A DNA stretch of 64,000 nt from Nostoc sp. CHAB 5834 (GCA_020829485.1 JAIVFU010000006.1:1-64000); one strand, 5' to 3'. Shown: positions 44,455 through 54,197, numbered from the stretch's first letter. The notes: a model not told the origin generated them from the letters alone. Numbers and translations are program-made.

Positions 44455-45660
44455 ATGGAAAAAATATTAGCCATATTGTTATTATTAATTGCTGTAGGAG
44501 CATTAACAATACATCCTGCACAAGAAATTTCTATGTCTACCCTTGGAGGGGATAAGGTAGATACTTTTTTCAATTTAGTTTCATATTCAATTTTATTTTA
44601 TTTACTAATTTCATACTGGAAAGGTTTTATTTATGTAATTAGCAAAAGTCCATTACAGTTTTTTTTATTAGCAATAGTTATATTTTCTATATTGTGGTCA
44701 GAAGACTTGAGTTCTACTCTAAAAGATATCAAAGGTCTAATCCGAATATACTTTCTTGCAATCTATTTGGCAATGCGTTATTCCCTTAGGGAACAAATGA
44801 GGCTAATAGCTTGGGCGCTTGGCATAGCTGCACTACTATCTATGATATTTTCTGCATTCATACCAGGTTATATTCATATATCACCTGAATTAGTAGATAT
44901 GTGGAGCGGAATTTATGGACATAAAAATGAATTAGGTTACATGATGAATTGGAGTGCAGGAGTGTTTTTACATCTTGCCCTTAGTAGCTATAGATATCGC
45001 TGGTTGATGTGGGCGCTATGCGGGTTATCTATATGTCTAATTATTCTTACACGCTCAACAACATCTTTGGTGATTCTATTGACAATGATATTACTTTTAC
45101 CTATTTACCAATTCTTTAAAAAAACCAATTATAAATTACAAGTTATTATGATAACTTCAGCTTTAATGTTACTCATTATTGTTTCAATATTACTGATCAA
45201 TAATGCTGAAACCGTAGTTGGAACTTCTGGTAAAGACCTTACCTTGAATGGTCGCTCTGATCTCTGGGAATTAGTGATACCTAAAGTTTTAGAAAGACCT
45301 TGGCTAGGTTATGGATATTCTGGATTTTGGACTAGTAATGCTGCATCTAATCTGAGAGCTACTTATGATTGGGCAAGCAATGCTCACAATGGCTTTTTAC
45401 AACTATTGTTAGAATTAGGATTTTTAGGTTTCTTGACTTTTGCAGCAGGATTTATCCGGTTCTTCGTAATGGCACTGACTCGAATTGTTTCAGTGGCAGA
45501 AAAACCGGAAGATTATTGGCCAATGCAGATGCTAATTATCATCGTCATAGTGAATTTCTCAGAGGCAAGATTATTAACTCCCAGTTGGAATTGGTTGATG
45601 TATATCACAACCTCTCTGTCTCTAACTCTTAGTTTCCAGCAGACGCGAATATATAAATAG
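44455..45660 (+). CDS. O-antigen polymerase/ligase-like membrane protein (Wzy/WaaL superfamily)
   Basis: A 401-residue protein with about ten to twelve hydrophobic helices. The Wzy_C-type periplasmic loop is visible: LTLNGRSDLWELVIPKVLER, then PWLGYGYSGFW and NAHNGFLQLLLELGF, in which the His and Arg are usually needed for catalysis. Polymerases and ligases cannot be told apart by eye, but in a Wzx cluster with no other candidate the polymerase role (Wzy) is likely. It begins 37 bases after the preceding transferase. Confidence 0.85.
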   Translation: MEKILAILLLLIAVGALTIHPAQEISMSTLGGDKVDTFFNLVSYSILFYLLISYWKGFIYVISKSPLQFFLLAIVIFSILWSEDLSSTLKDIKGLIRIYFLAIYLAMRYSLREQMRLIAWALGIAALLSMIFSAFIPGYIHISPELVDMWSGIYGHKNELGYMMNWSAGVFLHLALSSYRYRWLMWALCGLSICLIILTRSTTSLVILLTMILLLPIYQFFKKTNYKLQVIMITSALMLLIIVSILLINNAETVVGTSGKDLTLNGRSDLWELVIPKVLERPWLGYGYSGFWTSNAASNLRATYDWASNAHNGFLQLLLELGFLGFLTFAAGFIRFFVMALTRIVSVAEKPEDYWPMQMLIIIVIVNFSEARLLTPSWNWLMYITTSLSLTLSFQQTRIYK

Positions 45661-45702
45661 GTAAATACTTCACACACTTGGATAATCGAAAGGATAAAAA
45701 GC

Positions 45703-46530
45703 ATGAAAAAGTTAAATTTTGGATGTGGACATAGATTTTCATCTGGATGGATAAATATAGATTTTAATTCTGAGCATCCTGAAGTAATTGCCCATAACTT
45801 ACTGCAACCACTTCCATACCCCAAAGATTATTTCGATGTGATTTATAGCAGTCATGTTCTAGAGCATTTTTTTAAAGATACGGGAGAAATGCTAGTGAAA
45901 GAATGCTATAGAGTTCTAAAACCTCAAGGGATTTTACGCATCGTTGTTCCTGACTTAGAGCGAACATGCCGTGAATACTTAAGAGTTATCGATAGTATTG
46001 AAAATCAGGAGTCGAGGAAACAATATGAATGGATTATTATTGAGTTAATCGACCAATTGGTTAGAACAGATCATGGTGGTTTAATGAAAACTTATTGGCG
46101 ACAAGTCATTGAAAACAATGATGAATCATCTATAAACTATGTACAAGCAAGAACAGGTGTGAATATCAAAGAAGAAATTGCAACTAATAATACTAATTCT
46201 GTGTTGCAAAAGGTATTTAGTATCAATCAAAATAAACTCAAAAACAAATTCAAATACCTCTATATTGACATGGTAAAGAGGTTGATACCACGCTATGTAC
46301 GCAAGTCTATAATAGATGAAACCTCCCTTGGTGAAAAACATAAGTGGATGTATGATAGCTATAGCATGAAAACCCTTTTTGAAAGAGTTGGTTTTTCGGA
46401 TATTGAATTTCTAGATGCCCATACAAGTAAGATTCCAAACTTTACTAATGAAGTCTTAGATATTAATCCTGATGGAACAGTATATCTACCAGGCTCCTTA
46501 TATTGTGAGGGCATCAAGCCAAATAAATAA
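45703..46530 (+). CDS. SAM-dependent methyltransferase
   Basis: A 275-residue class I methyltransferase: LNFGCGHRFSSGWINIDFNS (motif I), then DVIYSSHVLEHF and YRVLKPQGILRIVVPDLE. An insertion of about 100 residues follows before DSYSMKTLFERVGFSDIEF. In polysaccharide clusters such enzymes usually methylate a sugar or the end of a chain, which may stop elongation; the substrate here is inferred from context only. It lies 42 bases after the polymerase-like gene. Confidence 0.85.
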   Translation: MKKLNFGCGHRFSSGWINIDFNSEHPEVIAHNLLQPLPYPKDYFDVIYSSHVLEHFFKDTGEMLVKECYRVLKPQGILRIVVPDLERTCREYLRVIDSIENQESRKQYEWIIIELIDQLVRTDHGGLMKTYWRQVIENNDESSINYVQARTGVNIKEEIATNNTNSVLQKVFSINQNKLKNKFKYLYIDMVKRLIPRYVRKSIIDETSLGEKHKWMYDSYSMKTLFERVGFSDIEFLDAHTSKIPNFTNEVLDINPDGTVYLPGSLYCEGIKPNK

Positions 46531-46559
46531 TACTGATTATCCGTGATAGAGAAACAGTA

Positions 46560-46680
46560 TTAGGACTTACGCAAACTCTATGATTCTTCTCTACGAGACG
46601 CTCCGCGTTGGCGGAAGCCTCTTGCAGAGAAGGGGGTTTGATAAATTAAACTTGTTTAGCACTTTTTGTGTAATTCCTAA
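46560..46680. repeat. Degenerate AGGACTTACGCAA element
   Basis: Starts TTAGGACTTACGCAAA and ends near TGTGTAATTCCTAA, a decayed relative of the element at 15545-15634, with an inner hairpin (CTCTACGAGACGCTCC / CTTGCAGAGAAG region). It separates two genes inside the polysaccharide cluster. Confidence 0.5.
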
Positions 46681-46717
46681 GTATTATCAAGTGGATTTTT
46701 TCTAGATAGTTAGTAAT

Positions 46718-47989
46718 ATGAACGTCTTGCTTATTAGCACCCAAGATGTGGCTGGTGGTGCAGCTCGTGCTGCATATCGCTTGCATAAAGGGTTACAAAA
46801 CATTGACTTACAATCACAAATGCTGGTGCAAGAAAAATCTACTGATGACAGAACAGTAATTGCGCCTAAGCTCAGATTATTTCAAGGCATCGCCAAGGCA
46901 AAGTTGACATTTGAAACTTTACCTTTAAAGCTTTATTCTCAAAAGCAAAATACTCCATTTTTTATTCAATGGTTGCCAGATAGAATTATTTCTCAAGTTG
47001 CTCAGATTAATCCAGATATCATCAATTTGCATTGGATTAGCGCAGCTTTTATGCAAATAGAAACTCTTGCTAAACTAAACCGCCCTTTGGTTTGGACAAT
47101 TCATGATATGTGGGCATTTACTGGAGGATGCAGCTATGCTGGAGATTGCTCCCGTTACCAAATCTCTTGTGGAGCTTGTCCTCAACTGAGTAGCAAAAAG
47201 GATGGGGACTTATCCCATTGGGTATGGCAACGTAAAATCAAAGCTTTGAAAAATTTGAATCTGACAATTGTTTCGCCAGGTTCTTGGTTAGCCGAATGTG
47301 GTAAGTCTAGTTCTCTGTTTAAGAATTTGCGAATTGAAGTAATCCCGAATGGGCTGGATACTCAGAAGTTTAAACCTGTTCATCAAGGTTTAGCGCGAGA
47401 ATTATTGAATTTACCTCTGGATAAACAACTCATCCTATTTGGAGCGCTAGATGCAACCAATGACTCTAGAAAAGGTTTTCATTACTTGCAACCAGCACTA
47501 CAAGAATTAAGCAAATCTGGCTGGAAAGATAAGTTGGAGATCGTTATTTTTGGTGCATCTAAACCCAAAAATCCACCTGAATTGGGTTTCAAGACACACT
47601 ATTTGGGACACTTACACGATGATATATCTTTAGCAACTGTTTACTCAGCAGCTGATGTGATGCTTGTACCGTCTCTTCAAGAATCTTTTGGACAGACAGC
47701 TTCTGAATCACTCGCCTGTGGCACTCCAGTTGTAGCATTTAATTCTACTGGCTTAAAAGATATTGTTGATCATCAGCAGAACGGCTATTTGGCTAAACCT
47801 TATGAAGTTGAGGATTTTGCCAAAGGAATTACTTGGGTACTTGAAAATGAACAGAGGCTGCAAAAGCTGTCATTTTATGCTCGTCAGAAAGCGGAACAAG
47901 AATTCACTCTGGAACTTCAAGCACGTCGTTATTCAGCTTTATTTCAGGAAATATTGATAATAACAAAGAAATCTTCATTTAGTAATTAA
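46718..47989 (+). CDS. Family 4 glycosyltransferase
   Basis: A 423-residue GT-B enzyme that keeps the sugar's anomeric configuration. The start MNVLLISTQDVAGGAARAAY is typical; INLHWISAAFMQIETL and VWTIHDMWAFTGGCSYAGDC follow, and the donor-binding signature is ADVMLVPSLQESFGQTASES with paired Glu residues. The Cys-rich CSYAGDCSRYQISCGACPQL segment recurs in cyanobacterial and bacteroidal members of the group. The donor is unknown. Confidence 0.92.
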   Translation: MNVLLISTQDVAGGAARAAYRLHKGLQNIDLQSQMLVQEKSTDDRTVIAPKLRLFQGIAKAKLTFETLPLKLYSQKQNTPFFIQWLPDRIISQVAQINPDIINLHWISAAFMQIETLAKLNRPLVWTIHDMWAFTGGCSYAGDCSRYQISCGACPQLSSKKDGDLSHWVWQRKIKALKNLNLTIVSPGSWLAECGKSSSLFKNLRIEVIPNGLDTQKFKPVHQGLARELLNLPLDKQLILFGALDATNDSRKGFHYLQPALQELSKSGWKDKLEIVIFGASKPKNPPELGFKTHYLGHLHDDISLATVYSAADVMLVPSLQESFGQTASESLACGTPVVAFNSTGLKDIVDHQQNGYLAKPYEVEDFAKGITWVLENEQRLQKLSFYARQKAEQEFTLELQARRYSALFQEILIITKKSSFSN

Positions 47990-48013
47990 CTTAGTAAATC
48001 AATACTTCATAAT

Positions 48014-49030
48014 ATGTCACTACCTATAGCTTTTATAATTTGTACAGAACCTGGGCGTTTAGAAGGTCAATCTTTGATGCTTGCAGAAAGTATTCGTAAG
48101 TTCTGCGGCGAATTGAAAAATACACCTATATATAGTTTTCATCCTAGAGTAGGTGAACCGATATTAAAGCAAACCCAACAAGCGTTTGAAGCCTTGCAGG
48201 TGATTCATCGACAAGTTCCTATAAATCGAGAATTTCATGAATATTATTTAGCTAATAAACCCCTAGTTTGTGCTTATGCGGAACAAAATATTGATGCAGA
48301 AATATTAGTTTTTTTAGACAGCGACAAATGCTTTTTCTGTGAACCAAATGAATTTTTATTGCCAGTAAATTGTAACGTAAGGATGCGTCCTGAGTATGGT
48401 CAAGGAATTGGTTCTACAGGTCTACAAGATCCTCAAGAATGGTACTGGCAAAAGCTATATGAAGTGCTGGGGGTAAAGCGTGAGGTATTTGTTGAGACAC
48501 CAATTGGTAATAAAAGAATCAGAGCCTATTGGAATTCTGGCTTGGTTGTTGTGAGAAGGAGCGCAGGTATATTTACAGCTTGGAAAAATAATTTTGAAAA
48601 AGTAATGCGGCTGGATATTACTCCTCCTCAGGGCATTTATTTTGTTGAGCAGTCTGTTTTGTCTGTAACTTTATGTGCCTTAGAAGAAAAAGTCGAACAT
48701 CTTCCTCCTAATTATAGTTATCCATTACCCTTACATAACCGTTTATCAAAAGAACTAAAAATTAAAGATTGGGATGATATTATATCCATTCATTATTTCA
48801 ATTTATTCTTCTACAACGATTGGAATGCACAAATCAAAAGGTTGAAAAAACTTAATAACAATTCAGCTAAATATCGATGGTTGTGTCAAGAGGTTGTCAG
48901 ACTCAATATGCCTCGTGTATCAGTTTTGCATCGATATATGTTGGTAGTCAGAAGAATGGAACAAAAATTACAAAGTTTTAATTTGGATATTAACCTGAGT
49001 AGCTGGATAGAAAGGATGGCTAAACTTTAA
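48014..49030 (+). CDS. Putative GT-A glycosyltransferase
   Basis: A 338-residue protein with no family I can name. The pattern is that of a nucleotide-diphospho-sugar transferase: an N-terminal strand (LPIAFIICTEPGRLEGQSLM), then ILVFLDSDKCFFCEPNEFLL with a DxD-type metal site, and a later AYWNSGLVVVRRSAGIFTAW segment that often marks the acceptor side. No signal peptide. It starts 24 bases after the GT4 gene and belongs to the same transcription unit. The role as a glycosyltransferase is an inference from DSD and context. Confidence 0.65.
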   Translation: MSLPIAFIICTEPGRLEGQSLMLAESIRKFCGELKNTPIYSFHPRVGEPILKQTQQAFEALQVIHRQVPINREFHEYYLANKPLVCAYAEQNIDAEILVFLDSDKCFFCEPNEFLLPVNCNVRMRPEYGQGIGSTGLQDPQEWYWQKLYEVLGVKREVFVETPIGNKRIRAYWNSGLVVVRRSAGIFTAWKNNFEKVMRLDITPPQGIYFVEQSVLSVTLCALEEKVEHLPPNYSYPLPLHNRLSKELKIKDWDDIISIHYFNLFFYNDWNAQIKRLKKLNNNSAKYRWLCQEVVRLNMPRVSVLHRYMLVVRRMEQKLQSFNLDINLSSWIERMAKL

Positions 49031-49146
49031 ACCTAATTGTAAACAAGTATTTATTGCTCTGAAAATGAAGATAAGTATCTAAAGGTTACGCATAAATTTA
49101 TTATTTCCATTGAATACTTTCATATAAATTAGATGAGGTAAATCAG

Positions 49147-50034
49147 ATGAAACAAGCAAATTTAGCTGTAGTTATGACCTGCCACAACAGGCGTAATACA
49201 ACTCTTGCCTGTCTACATGCTTTATATGAGCAAACAAATCATTGTGATGTTTATTTAACTGATGATGGTAGCTCTGATGGGACTGCACAAGCTATCAAAG
49301 CAGAATATCCAGAAGTACACATTCTTCAGGGTAATGGCAATTTATTCTGGGTGGGAGGGATGCATCTCGCCTTTGGTGAGGCGATAAAAAATCAATATGA
49401 TTATTATCTGTGGTTGAATGATGACACATTTCTGCAAGCCAATGCTGTCAGCAAATTATTACAGATTTACCAAAATTTGACTAAACAAGGTTATTCAGAC
49501 TCAATTGTAGTTGGTTCAACTCAAGACCCAATCACAGGAAGAGCAACCTATGGAGGAGCAGTAAAATCTAAAAAGTGGTACTCTAATAAGTTTGAATTTT
49601 TAAACCCAAGTTCGGTTATCCAAAAATGCGATGCCATGTATGGGAACTGTGTGCTAATCCCTAAAACTGTTGTCGCCAAAGTTGGCAATATTGATACAGC
49701 TTTTGTTCACACTTTAGGAGATTTAGATTATGCCCTCAGAGCGCGTAAATTGGGTTGTCAAATATGGGTAGCTCCTGGATATGTTGGTACTTGTACTAAA
49801 AATTCTATCCTGAATAGTTGGGTAGATACCAATTTAACTATACTAGAACGCTTGAAGAAAGCGCTGCAAATTAAAGCATTTCCATTGAAATCCTGGACTA
49901 TATTTTGTAGCAGACACTCTGGGCTATTCTGGATATTTTACTGGTTTTTACCCTATATCAGAGCAATTATTGGTTACAAAAATTTGGCACTTTCTCCCAC
50001 ATTTTCTGAGGATATTAACCAAACTAACTCATAA
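49147..50034 (+). CDS. Family 2 glycosyltransferase (rhamnosyltransferase-like)
   Basis: A 295-residue GT-A enzyme. It starts ANLAVVMTCHNRRNTTLACL, then VYLTDDGSSDGTAQAIKAEY, WLNDDTFLQANAV with the DD metal site, and HTLGDLDYALRARKLGCQIW near the acceptor end. The order is that of rhamnosyl- and galactosyl-transferases of the GT2 family. A C-terminal hydrophobic stretch may touch the membrane. It is followed by a 209-base repeat-bearing gap. Confidence 0.88.
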   Translation: MKQANLAVVMTCHNRRNTTLACLHALYEQTNHCDVYLTDDGSSDGTAQAIKAEYPEVHILQGNGNLFWVGGMHLAFGEAIKNQYDYYLWLNDDTFLQANAVSKLLQIYQNLTKQGYSDSIVVGSTQDPITGRATYGGAVKSKKWYSNKFEFLNPSSVIQKCDAMYGNCVLIPKTVVAKVGNIDTAFVHTLGDLDYALRARKLGCQIWVAPGYVGTCTKNSILNSWVDTNLTILERLKKALQIKAFPLKSWTIFCSRHSGLFWIFYWFLPYIRAIIGYKNLALSPTFSEDINQTNS

Positions 50035-50044
50035 GCTTGATACT

Positions 50045-50152
50045 TGCACTAAAGACGCGCAAGGGACATGAACGCGAACGTGGAAGCAGTAAGAGCGTCT
50101 CCGACAGGAGAAGGAGAAGAGAAGCCTTTACGCTGCGCTATCCGCGATTTAT
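50045..50152. repeat. Dispersed repeat between glycosyltransferase genes
   Basis: GCGTCTCCGACAGGAGAAGGAG-type and CTTTACGCTGCGCTATCCGCG segments, similar in kind to other dispersed repeats of the window, fill the gap before the next glycosyltransferase. Confidence 0.4.
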
Positions 50153-50243
50153 GTCAGAATACCCAACTGAATTTTGTTCGATAAATTGGCAAATATTGCC
50201 TCAAAAATGAATTTATTAAATTTGAGAATAATCAACAATTATT

Positions 50244-51395
50244 ATGGGTAAACGCTTACTAATTGTTTCAACGCTCGATTCTAGTCAGCCATTTGGTGCT
50301 TTTACTAGACCTTTTTATTTAGGACAATATTTGACTGAACATTTTGATGTTTTTCAACTAGGATTAGATTGTTCATCTGTTAAATATGCACCCTTTCATT
50401 CAATTGGCTCAAGAAGCCTAAGGTTATATATTAAAACTATAGAAAACTGCATTTATGAGTTTTGCCCAGATATCGTTTATGCTCAAGAAACATTACCTGG
50501 ATTGGCTGCTTTAATTTCACTAAAGCTTGTAAAACGTAATAAGCCCTCTCTTGTATTAGATTTTCATACATTTTCTGCATATGAATACTGGATGCGCTTG
50601 TTTTCAGTTGCGAATCCTTTCAAAGAGTTTGTACAATGCATTAAGACATATATTGCTCAGGGAATTTTGATATTCTCTGGTAGTCCAATTATTGCCGCAG
50701 GTGACTCAATCCCTAAATTAATTTCCCAGTGGTATGGTAAAATTCCACAGCAAATTTATAGTATCGGAAATGGTGTGACTGAAGACTTAGTAAGTACTAA
50801 ATCGTTTCTGGATCAAGACCCATATCAAGCATTCAGACCAGCAAAAATAGTGGTTCTTATTGCTCCTAAAACTTTTCAATTTCCAAGCAATGATATGTCT
50901 GTATTAATGACTATTGAGGTTGCTAAATATCTTGAAAGTCATCAACAAAAAATACATTTTGTTGTTATCGGTAGAGATAGCAAGGATATTTTAGGGCCAA
51001 TACCTTCCAATATTTCCTTTTTAGGGTTTTTACCTAAACGAAAGGATTTTGTTGCTCATCTTAAATATGCAGATATTGCTTTGTTGCCATTCTCAAAACA
51101 AGCAGTAGCAGGTGGCGCTCGCAATAAGGCATTAGATTATTTTGCAAGTAAAAAATTAGTTGTATCAACACCAGAAGGCTTGCGAGGTTTAGAAGAATTT
51201 CGCCATTTAGAACATCTTTTAGTAACAGGATACTCCACTGAAGAAGTCGCTAACACAGTGCTGGATGCAGCTTCAAATATTGATAAATATCAATCACTTG
51301 TAGATAGAGCATATACCTTAATTACAGAAAAATATTCCTGGAATGCAAGAGCGCAAAATATTGCGGAAGTCCTCATTAAAGTTAGTCATTCTTAG
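50244..51395 (+). CDS. Family 4-like glycosyltransferase
   Basis: A 383-residue GT-B protein starting MGKRLLIVSTLDSSQPFGAF. The N-terminal acceptor half holds DIVYAQETLPGLAALISLKL and LVLDFHTFSAYEYW; the donor half has VVIGRDSKDILG, ISFLGFLPKRKDFVAHLKYA and DIALLPFSKQAVAGGARNKA, the last taking the place of the usual E-x7-E signature. The absence of that Glu pair makes the retaining mechanism less certain. It is in line with the cluster and has no Shine-Dalgarno that decides another start. Confidence 0.82.
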   Translation: MGKRLLIVSTLDSSQPFGAFTRPFYLGQYLTEHFDVFQLGLDCSSVKYAPFHSIGSRSLRLYIKTIENCIYEFCPDIVYAQETLPGLAALISLKLVKRNKPSLVLDFHTFSAYEYWMRLFSVANPFKEFVQCIKTYIAQGILIFSGSPIIAAGDSIPKLISQWYGKIPQQIYSIGNGVTEDLVSTKSFLDQDPYQAFRPAKIVVLIAPKTFQFPSNDMSVLMTIEVAKYLESHQQKIHFVVIGRDSKDILGPIPSNISFLGFLPKRKDFVAHLKYADIALLPFSKQAVAGGARNKALDYFASKKLVVSTPEGLRGLEEFRHLEHLLVTGYSTEEVANTVLDAASNIDKYQSLVDRAYTLITEKYSWNARAQNIAEVLIKVSHS

Positions 51396-51531
51396 CTCTA
51401 TTTATTTACCTAAAATATTTAACTAAGAATAATTAGTATGTTTAAGTTCTTAAATATACTAAAAAGTGGTTTTTAAATACTCACTTTGCCTGTGAGCTAA
51501 CCCCTCATCCTTCCAAAATAAAAATTAAATC

Positions 51532-52356
51532 ATGAAAAATCAATTTTCTTATAACCTTCTTGGTGTTCAAGTTGATGCACTTTCTATCCCAGAGTTAAAT
51601 TTGTTGATTGAAGAATCTATTAAGAAAAATAAAAAATGGATTATTGCTAATCACAACATGCATAGTCTTTATCTCTTCCATAATGATCCAAAAATGCAAG
51701 CTTTTTATGCCAAGGCAAAATATACCCATATTGATGGTATGCCTCTATTGTTAATTGGAAAGCTATTGGGTTTTCCTATGAAGCGAGAACAAAGAGTAAC
51801 CTATGCTGACTGGGTATGGCCTTTGATGGCGGAAGCAGCTGATAAAGGCTGGCGTGTATTTTATTTGGGTTCAAAGCCAGGAGTCGCTGAAAAAGGAGCA
51901 AGTATTTTGTGCCACAGATTTCCTGGGTTACAGATTGCTTGCGCTCATGGCTATATTGATATGGATAAAGATAGTCAAGAAAATCTTGCTACTCTGGCTG
52001 CAATTAATTCTTACAAACCTCATGTATTGATGGTGGGGATGGGTATGCCACGCCAAGAGCGTTGGATTTACGAAAATCTTGAACATATTCATACCAACAC
52101 TATTTTGACTAGTGGAGCTTGTATTGACTATGTAGCAGGAGCAATACCCACTCCTCCTCGCTGGATGGGAAAGGTGGGCTTGGAATGGTTGTATCGCTTG
52201 TTGTCTGAACCTAAAAGACTTTGGAGACGTTACTTACTTGAGCCTTGGTTTCTAGCCACATTATTTTTACGAGAAATTTGGAGTATACCAAGCCAACAAA
52301 AAAAGAATAGAATCCTGCTATTTCTCAGTACAAAATTTCCTAAGTTTCTAGCATGA
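51532..52356 (+). CDS. WecG/TagA/CpsF family glycosyltransferase
   Basis: A 274-residue enzyme that typically adds the second sugar (often ManNAc or similar) to an undecaprenyl-diphosphate-linked first sugar. Motifs: LGVQVDALSIPELNLLIEES, THIDGMPLLLIGKLLG with the catalytic Asp, VFYLGSKPGVAEKGA, and HVLMVGMGMPRQERWIYENL. The C-terminal part GLEWLYRLLSEPKRLWRRYL binds the membrane. Its presence implies an initiating phosphoglycosyltransferase, which is not in this window. It is the last gene of the cluster. Confidence 0.92.
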   Translation: MKNQFSYNLLGVQVDALSIPELNLLIEESIKKNKKWIIANHNMHSLYLFHNDPKMQAFYAKAKYTHIDGMPLLLIGKLLGFPMKREQRVTYADWVWPLMAEAADKGWRVFYLGSKPGVAEKGASILCHRFPGLQIACAHGYIDMDKDSQENLATLAAINSYKPHVLMVGMGMPRQERWIYENLEHIHTNTILTSGACIDYVAGAIPTPPRWMGKVGLEWLYRLLSEPKRLWRRYLLEPWFLATLFLREIWSIPSQQKKNRILLFLSTKFPKFLA

Positions 52357-52572
52357 TTGAATTTTGCCAAGCCTTACCAGTAGATCGCCCAATTCATCAC
52401 GAATTTATGAAATACTGTTTTAAGGCAAGGCTTAATCATTAATTAGTAAGCACGTCTGATTCAACTTTCTTACTTGTGAATAGCGAAGAATCTCGCCACA
52501 TCCTTCGCTTATAATAAGTAAGTAGGCGAGAATAAATCAAAGTAGATTAAGTAATGTAAAAAATCTTGAGAT

Positions 52573-52665
52573 GAGTTCGTAGTGAACGCGAGTGCGTCTC
52601 GTAGAGAGCGGCTTCAGCCCTCAAATTAGGACTAAAGTCCTTACTACAAACCTTGAATTATTCAC
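52573..52665. repeat. Inverted copy of the AAGGACTTTAGTCC repeat family
   Basis: GTTCGTAGTGAACGCGAGTG at the left and AGGACTAAAGTCCTTACTAC at the right belong to the family at 2139-2445, here in the opposite direction and with a different middle. The rest of the gap 52357-52710 shows no gene. Confidence 0.55.
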
Positions 52666-52710
52666 GCCGCTCTACTTACTTAAAAACGCTATTTATGTCT
52701 GGTTGGAGTA

Positions 52711-53862
52711 TTAAGTTGCTTGCTGAAAAGCCTGGGCAATAGCATTGCGGGCAGATTTAGGTTGCAAGTTCTCATCGAAGGGAAGCGGACGCAGAAATTT
52801 CCAAATATTTGGATTGTCCCTAAAGGTTTGTATTGGCATCCAGTCGGGATGACGTATCCAAGTATGACGGTCGGTAATTCCCCATGTAATCACAGTATCA
52901 ACTTTAGCCGCAAAGCACAGGTCAAGATATCGCTTGTAACTGTCGGCTACCATCTGGTCTAGCTTTTCAATACTATCGGGCAGTGGAGCATCAATAATAA
53001 TATCTAATTCTGTGATTATTGGTTTTACTTCAAGATCATTGAGTCGTTTTAAAACGGAATTAAATCCTTTCTCGTCAAAACTATAGGCAGTAGAAAACCA
53101 TAGATGCGATTGGATACCTGCCCCGTCAATTTTAACACCGCTATTCTTCAGATATTCGACCATTTTTAAGAAACGCTCTGATTTCCATGTAGCGCCTTCG
53201 ATGCCAAAATCGTTTAGATAGAATTTCTTGCTGTTATCAACTGAAGCGGCAATTAAAAATAAATCTCGAATTAATTCTGGTTTTACCCCTTTACGCAAAC
53301 CGTAGGTAGCATTGTCGGTTTCATTTTCATTATCAGCAATAATTTCATTGGCAATATCCCAAGACTTTAAAACGGGACTATTGCGATAATGCCCCATGAC
53401 TCCCTTAACATGCCGTTCGATCATCTTAAGTGTAGGGGGGTATGTTGCCCAGTCTGGTCTTCCCATGTGCCAAAAAAGGGTATGCCCGTGCATGTCTATA
53501 TTATGCTTTTGGCAGAAATTAGCGATCGCATCTGCTGATTCAAAGGTAAATCTTCCTGGCTGTGGTTCAGTGGCGTTCCATTTTAATTCTCCATTCGGTG
53601 TCACAATCGAACATTCACGAGCAATCAGGTTAGCGTAATCCTTCTCTTTTAGCAAAATATCACTAGAAATTGCTGCACCATAACGCTTTCCAACGGATGC
53701 AGCTAATTGCCGAAGGGGAGAATTATTAGTTGTATAATTTGCTGCAATAGAATCCGTGCTATGGTCTTCTTTTTGCTTATCTTTTTGTAAAAACCCCATA
53801 GTCAATAAGGCAGAAAGGGTGGTATATCCTGCTCTTGTTAAAAATTTTCTCCGATAAAGCAT
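52711..53862 (-). CDS. GH10 endo-1,4-beta-xylanase-like glycosidase with Tat-type signal
   Basis: A 383-residue retaining glycosidase of family 10. The catalytic pair is intact: acid/base Glu173 in WDIANEIIAD and nucleophile Glu285 in IITELDIII. Other GH10 landmarks are HGHTLFWHMGRPDW and IQSHLW. The N-terminus has a twin-arginine pattern (YRRKFLTRAG followed by a hydrophobic stretch), so export in folded form is predicted. Its target could be xylan-like polymers in the environment or a beta-linked polymer of the cell's own sheath; it lies convergent with the polysaccharide cluster, which fits the second idea but does not prove it. Confidence 0.93.
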   Translation of the reverse strand: MLYRRKFLTRAGYTTLSALLTMGFLQKDKQKEDHSTDSIAANYTTNNSPLRQLAASVGKRYGAAISSDILLKEKDYANLIARECSIVTPNGELKWNATEPQPGRFTFESADAIANFCQKHNIDMHGHTLFWHMGRPDWATYPPTLKMIERHVKGVMGHYRNSPVLKSWDIANEIIADNENETDNATYGLRKGVKPELIRDLFLIAASVDNSKKFYLNDFGIEGATWKSERFLKMVEYLKNSGVKIDGAGIQSHLWFSTAYSFDEKGFNSVLKRLNDLEVKPIITELDIIIDAPLPDSIEKLDQMVADSYKRYLDLCFAAKVDTVITWGITDRHTWIRHPDWMPIQTFRDNPNIWKFLRPLPFDENLQPKSARNAIAQAFQQAT

Positions 53863-54093
53863 AAATTACACTTAAGAAAAAACACATTGATTATTATTTT
53901 ACCGTATAAAAAACATACTGATTATTATTTTACCGTTATTAACCCAGAATATACGGCTTTATCCCCAAATAAAATCATAGGCTTATACTAAGTGGCAAAC
54001 ATAAAAAACTCTACGCCACTTGCGGGATAGAGTTTCCCGCCGACTTCTACAAAAATTTATGAGTATTACATCTAGCGCAAAATTCGGTTAAAC

Positions 54094-54116
54094 TATAACG
54101 CATGTTCGATTTAAAT
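54094..54116. promoter_or_regulatory. Upstream copy of a 23-bp direct repeat before the TetR gene
   Basis: The 23-mer reads TATAACG, CA, TGTTCGAT, T, TAAAT. A second copy with three differences lies 71 bp downstream. Both stand in the gap before the TetR-type regulator and are candidate binding sites for it. Confidence 0.5.
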
Positions 54117-54164
54117 TCATTAACTATGTTTTTACATCTCAGTAGTAAGGATGTTAAACTGATA

Positions 54165-54187
54165 TATAACGATTGTTCGATATAAAT
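54165..54187. promoter_or_regulatory. Downstream copy of the 23-bp direct repeat
   Basis: Reads TATAACG, AT, TGTTCGAT, A, TAAAT and ends 10 bases before the regulator's start codon, so a protein bound here would cover the ribosome-binding and promoter area. The core AACGATTGTT is a partial palindrome. Confidence 0.55.
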
Positions 54188-54197
54188 AAGCCAAATC

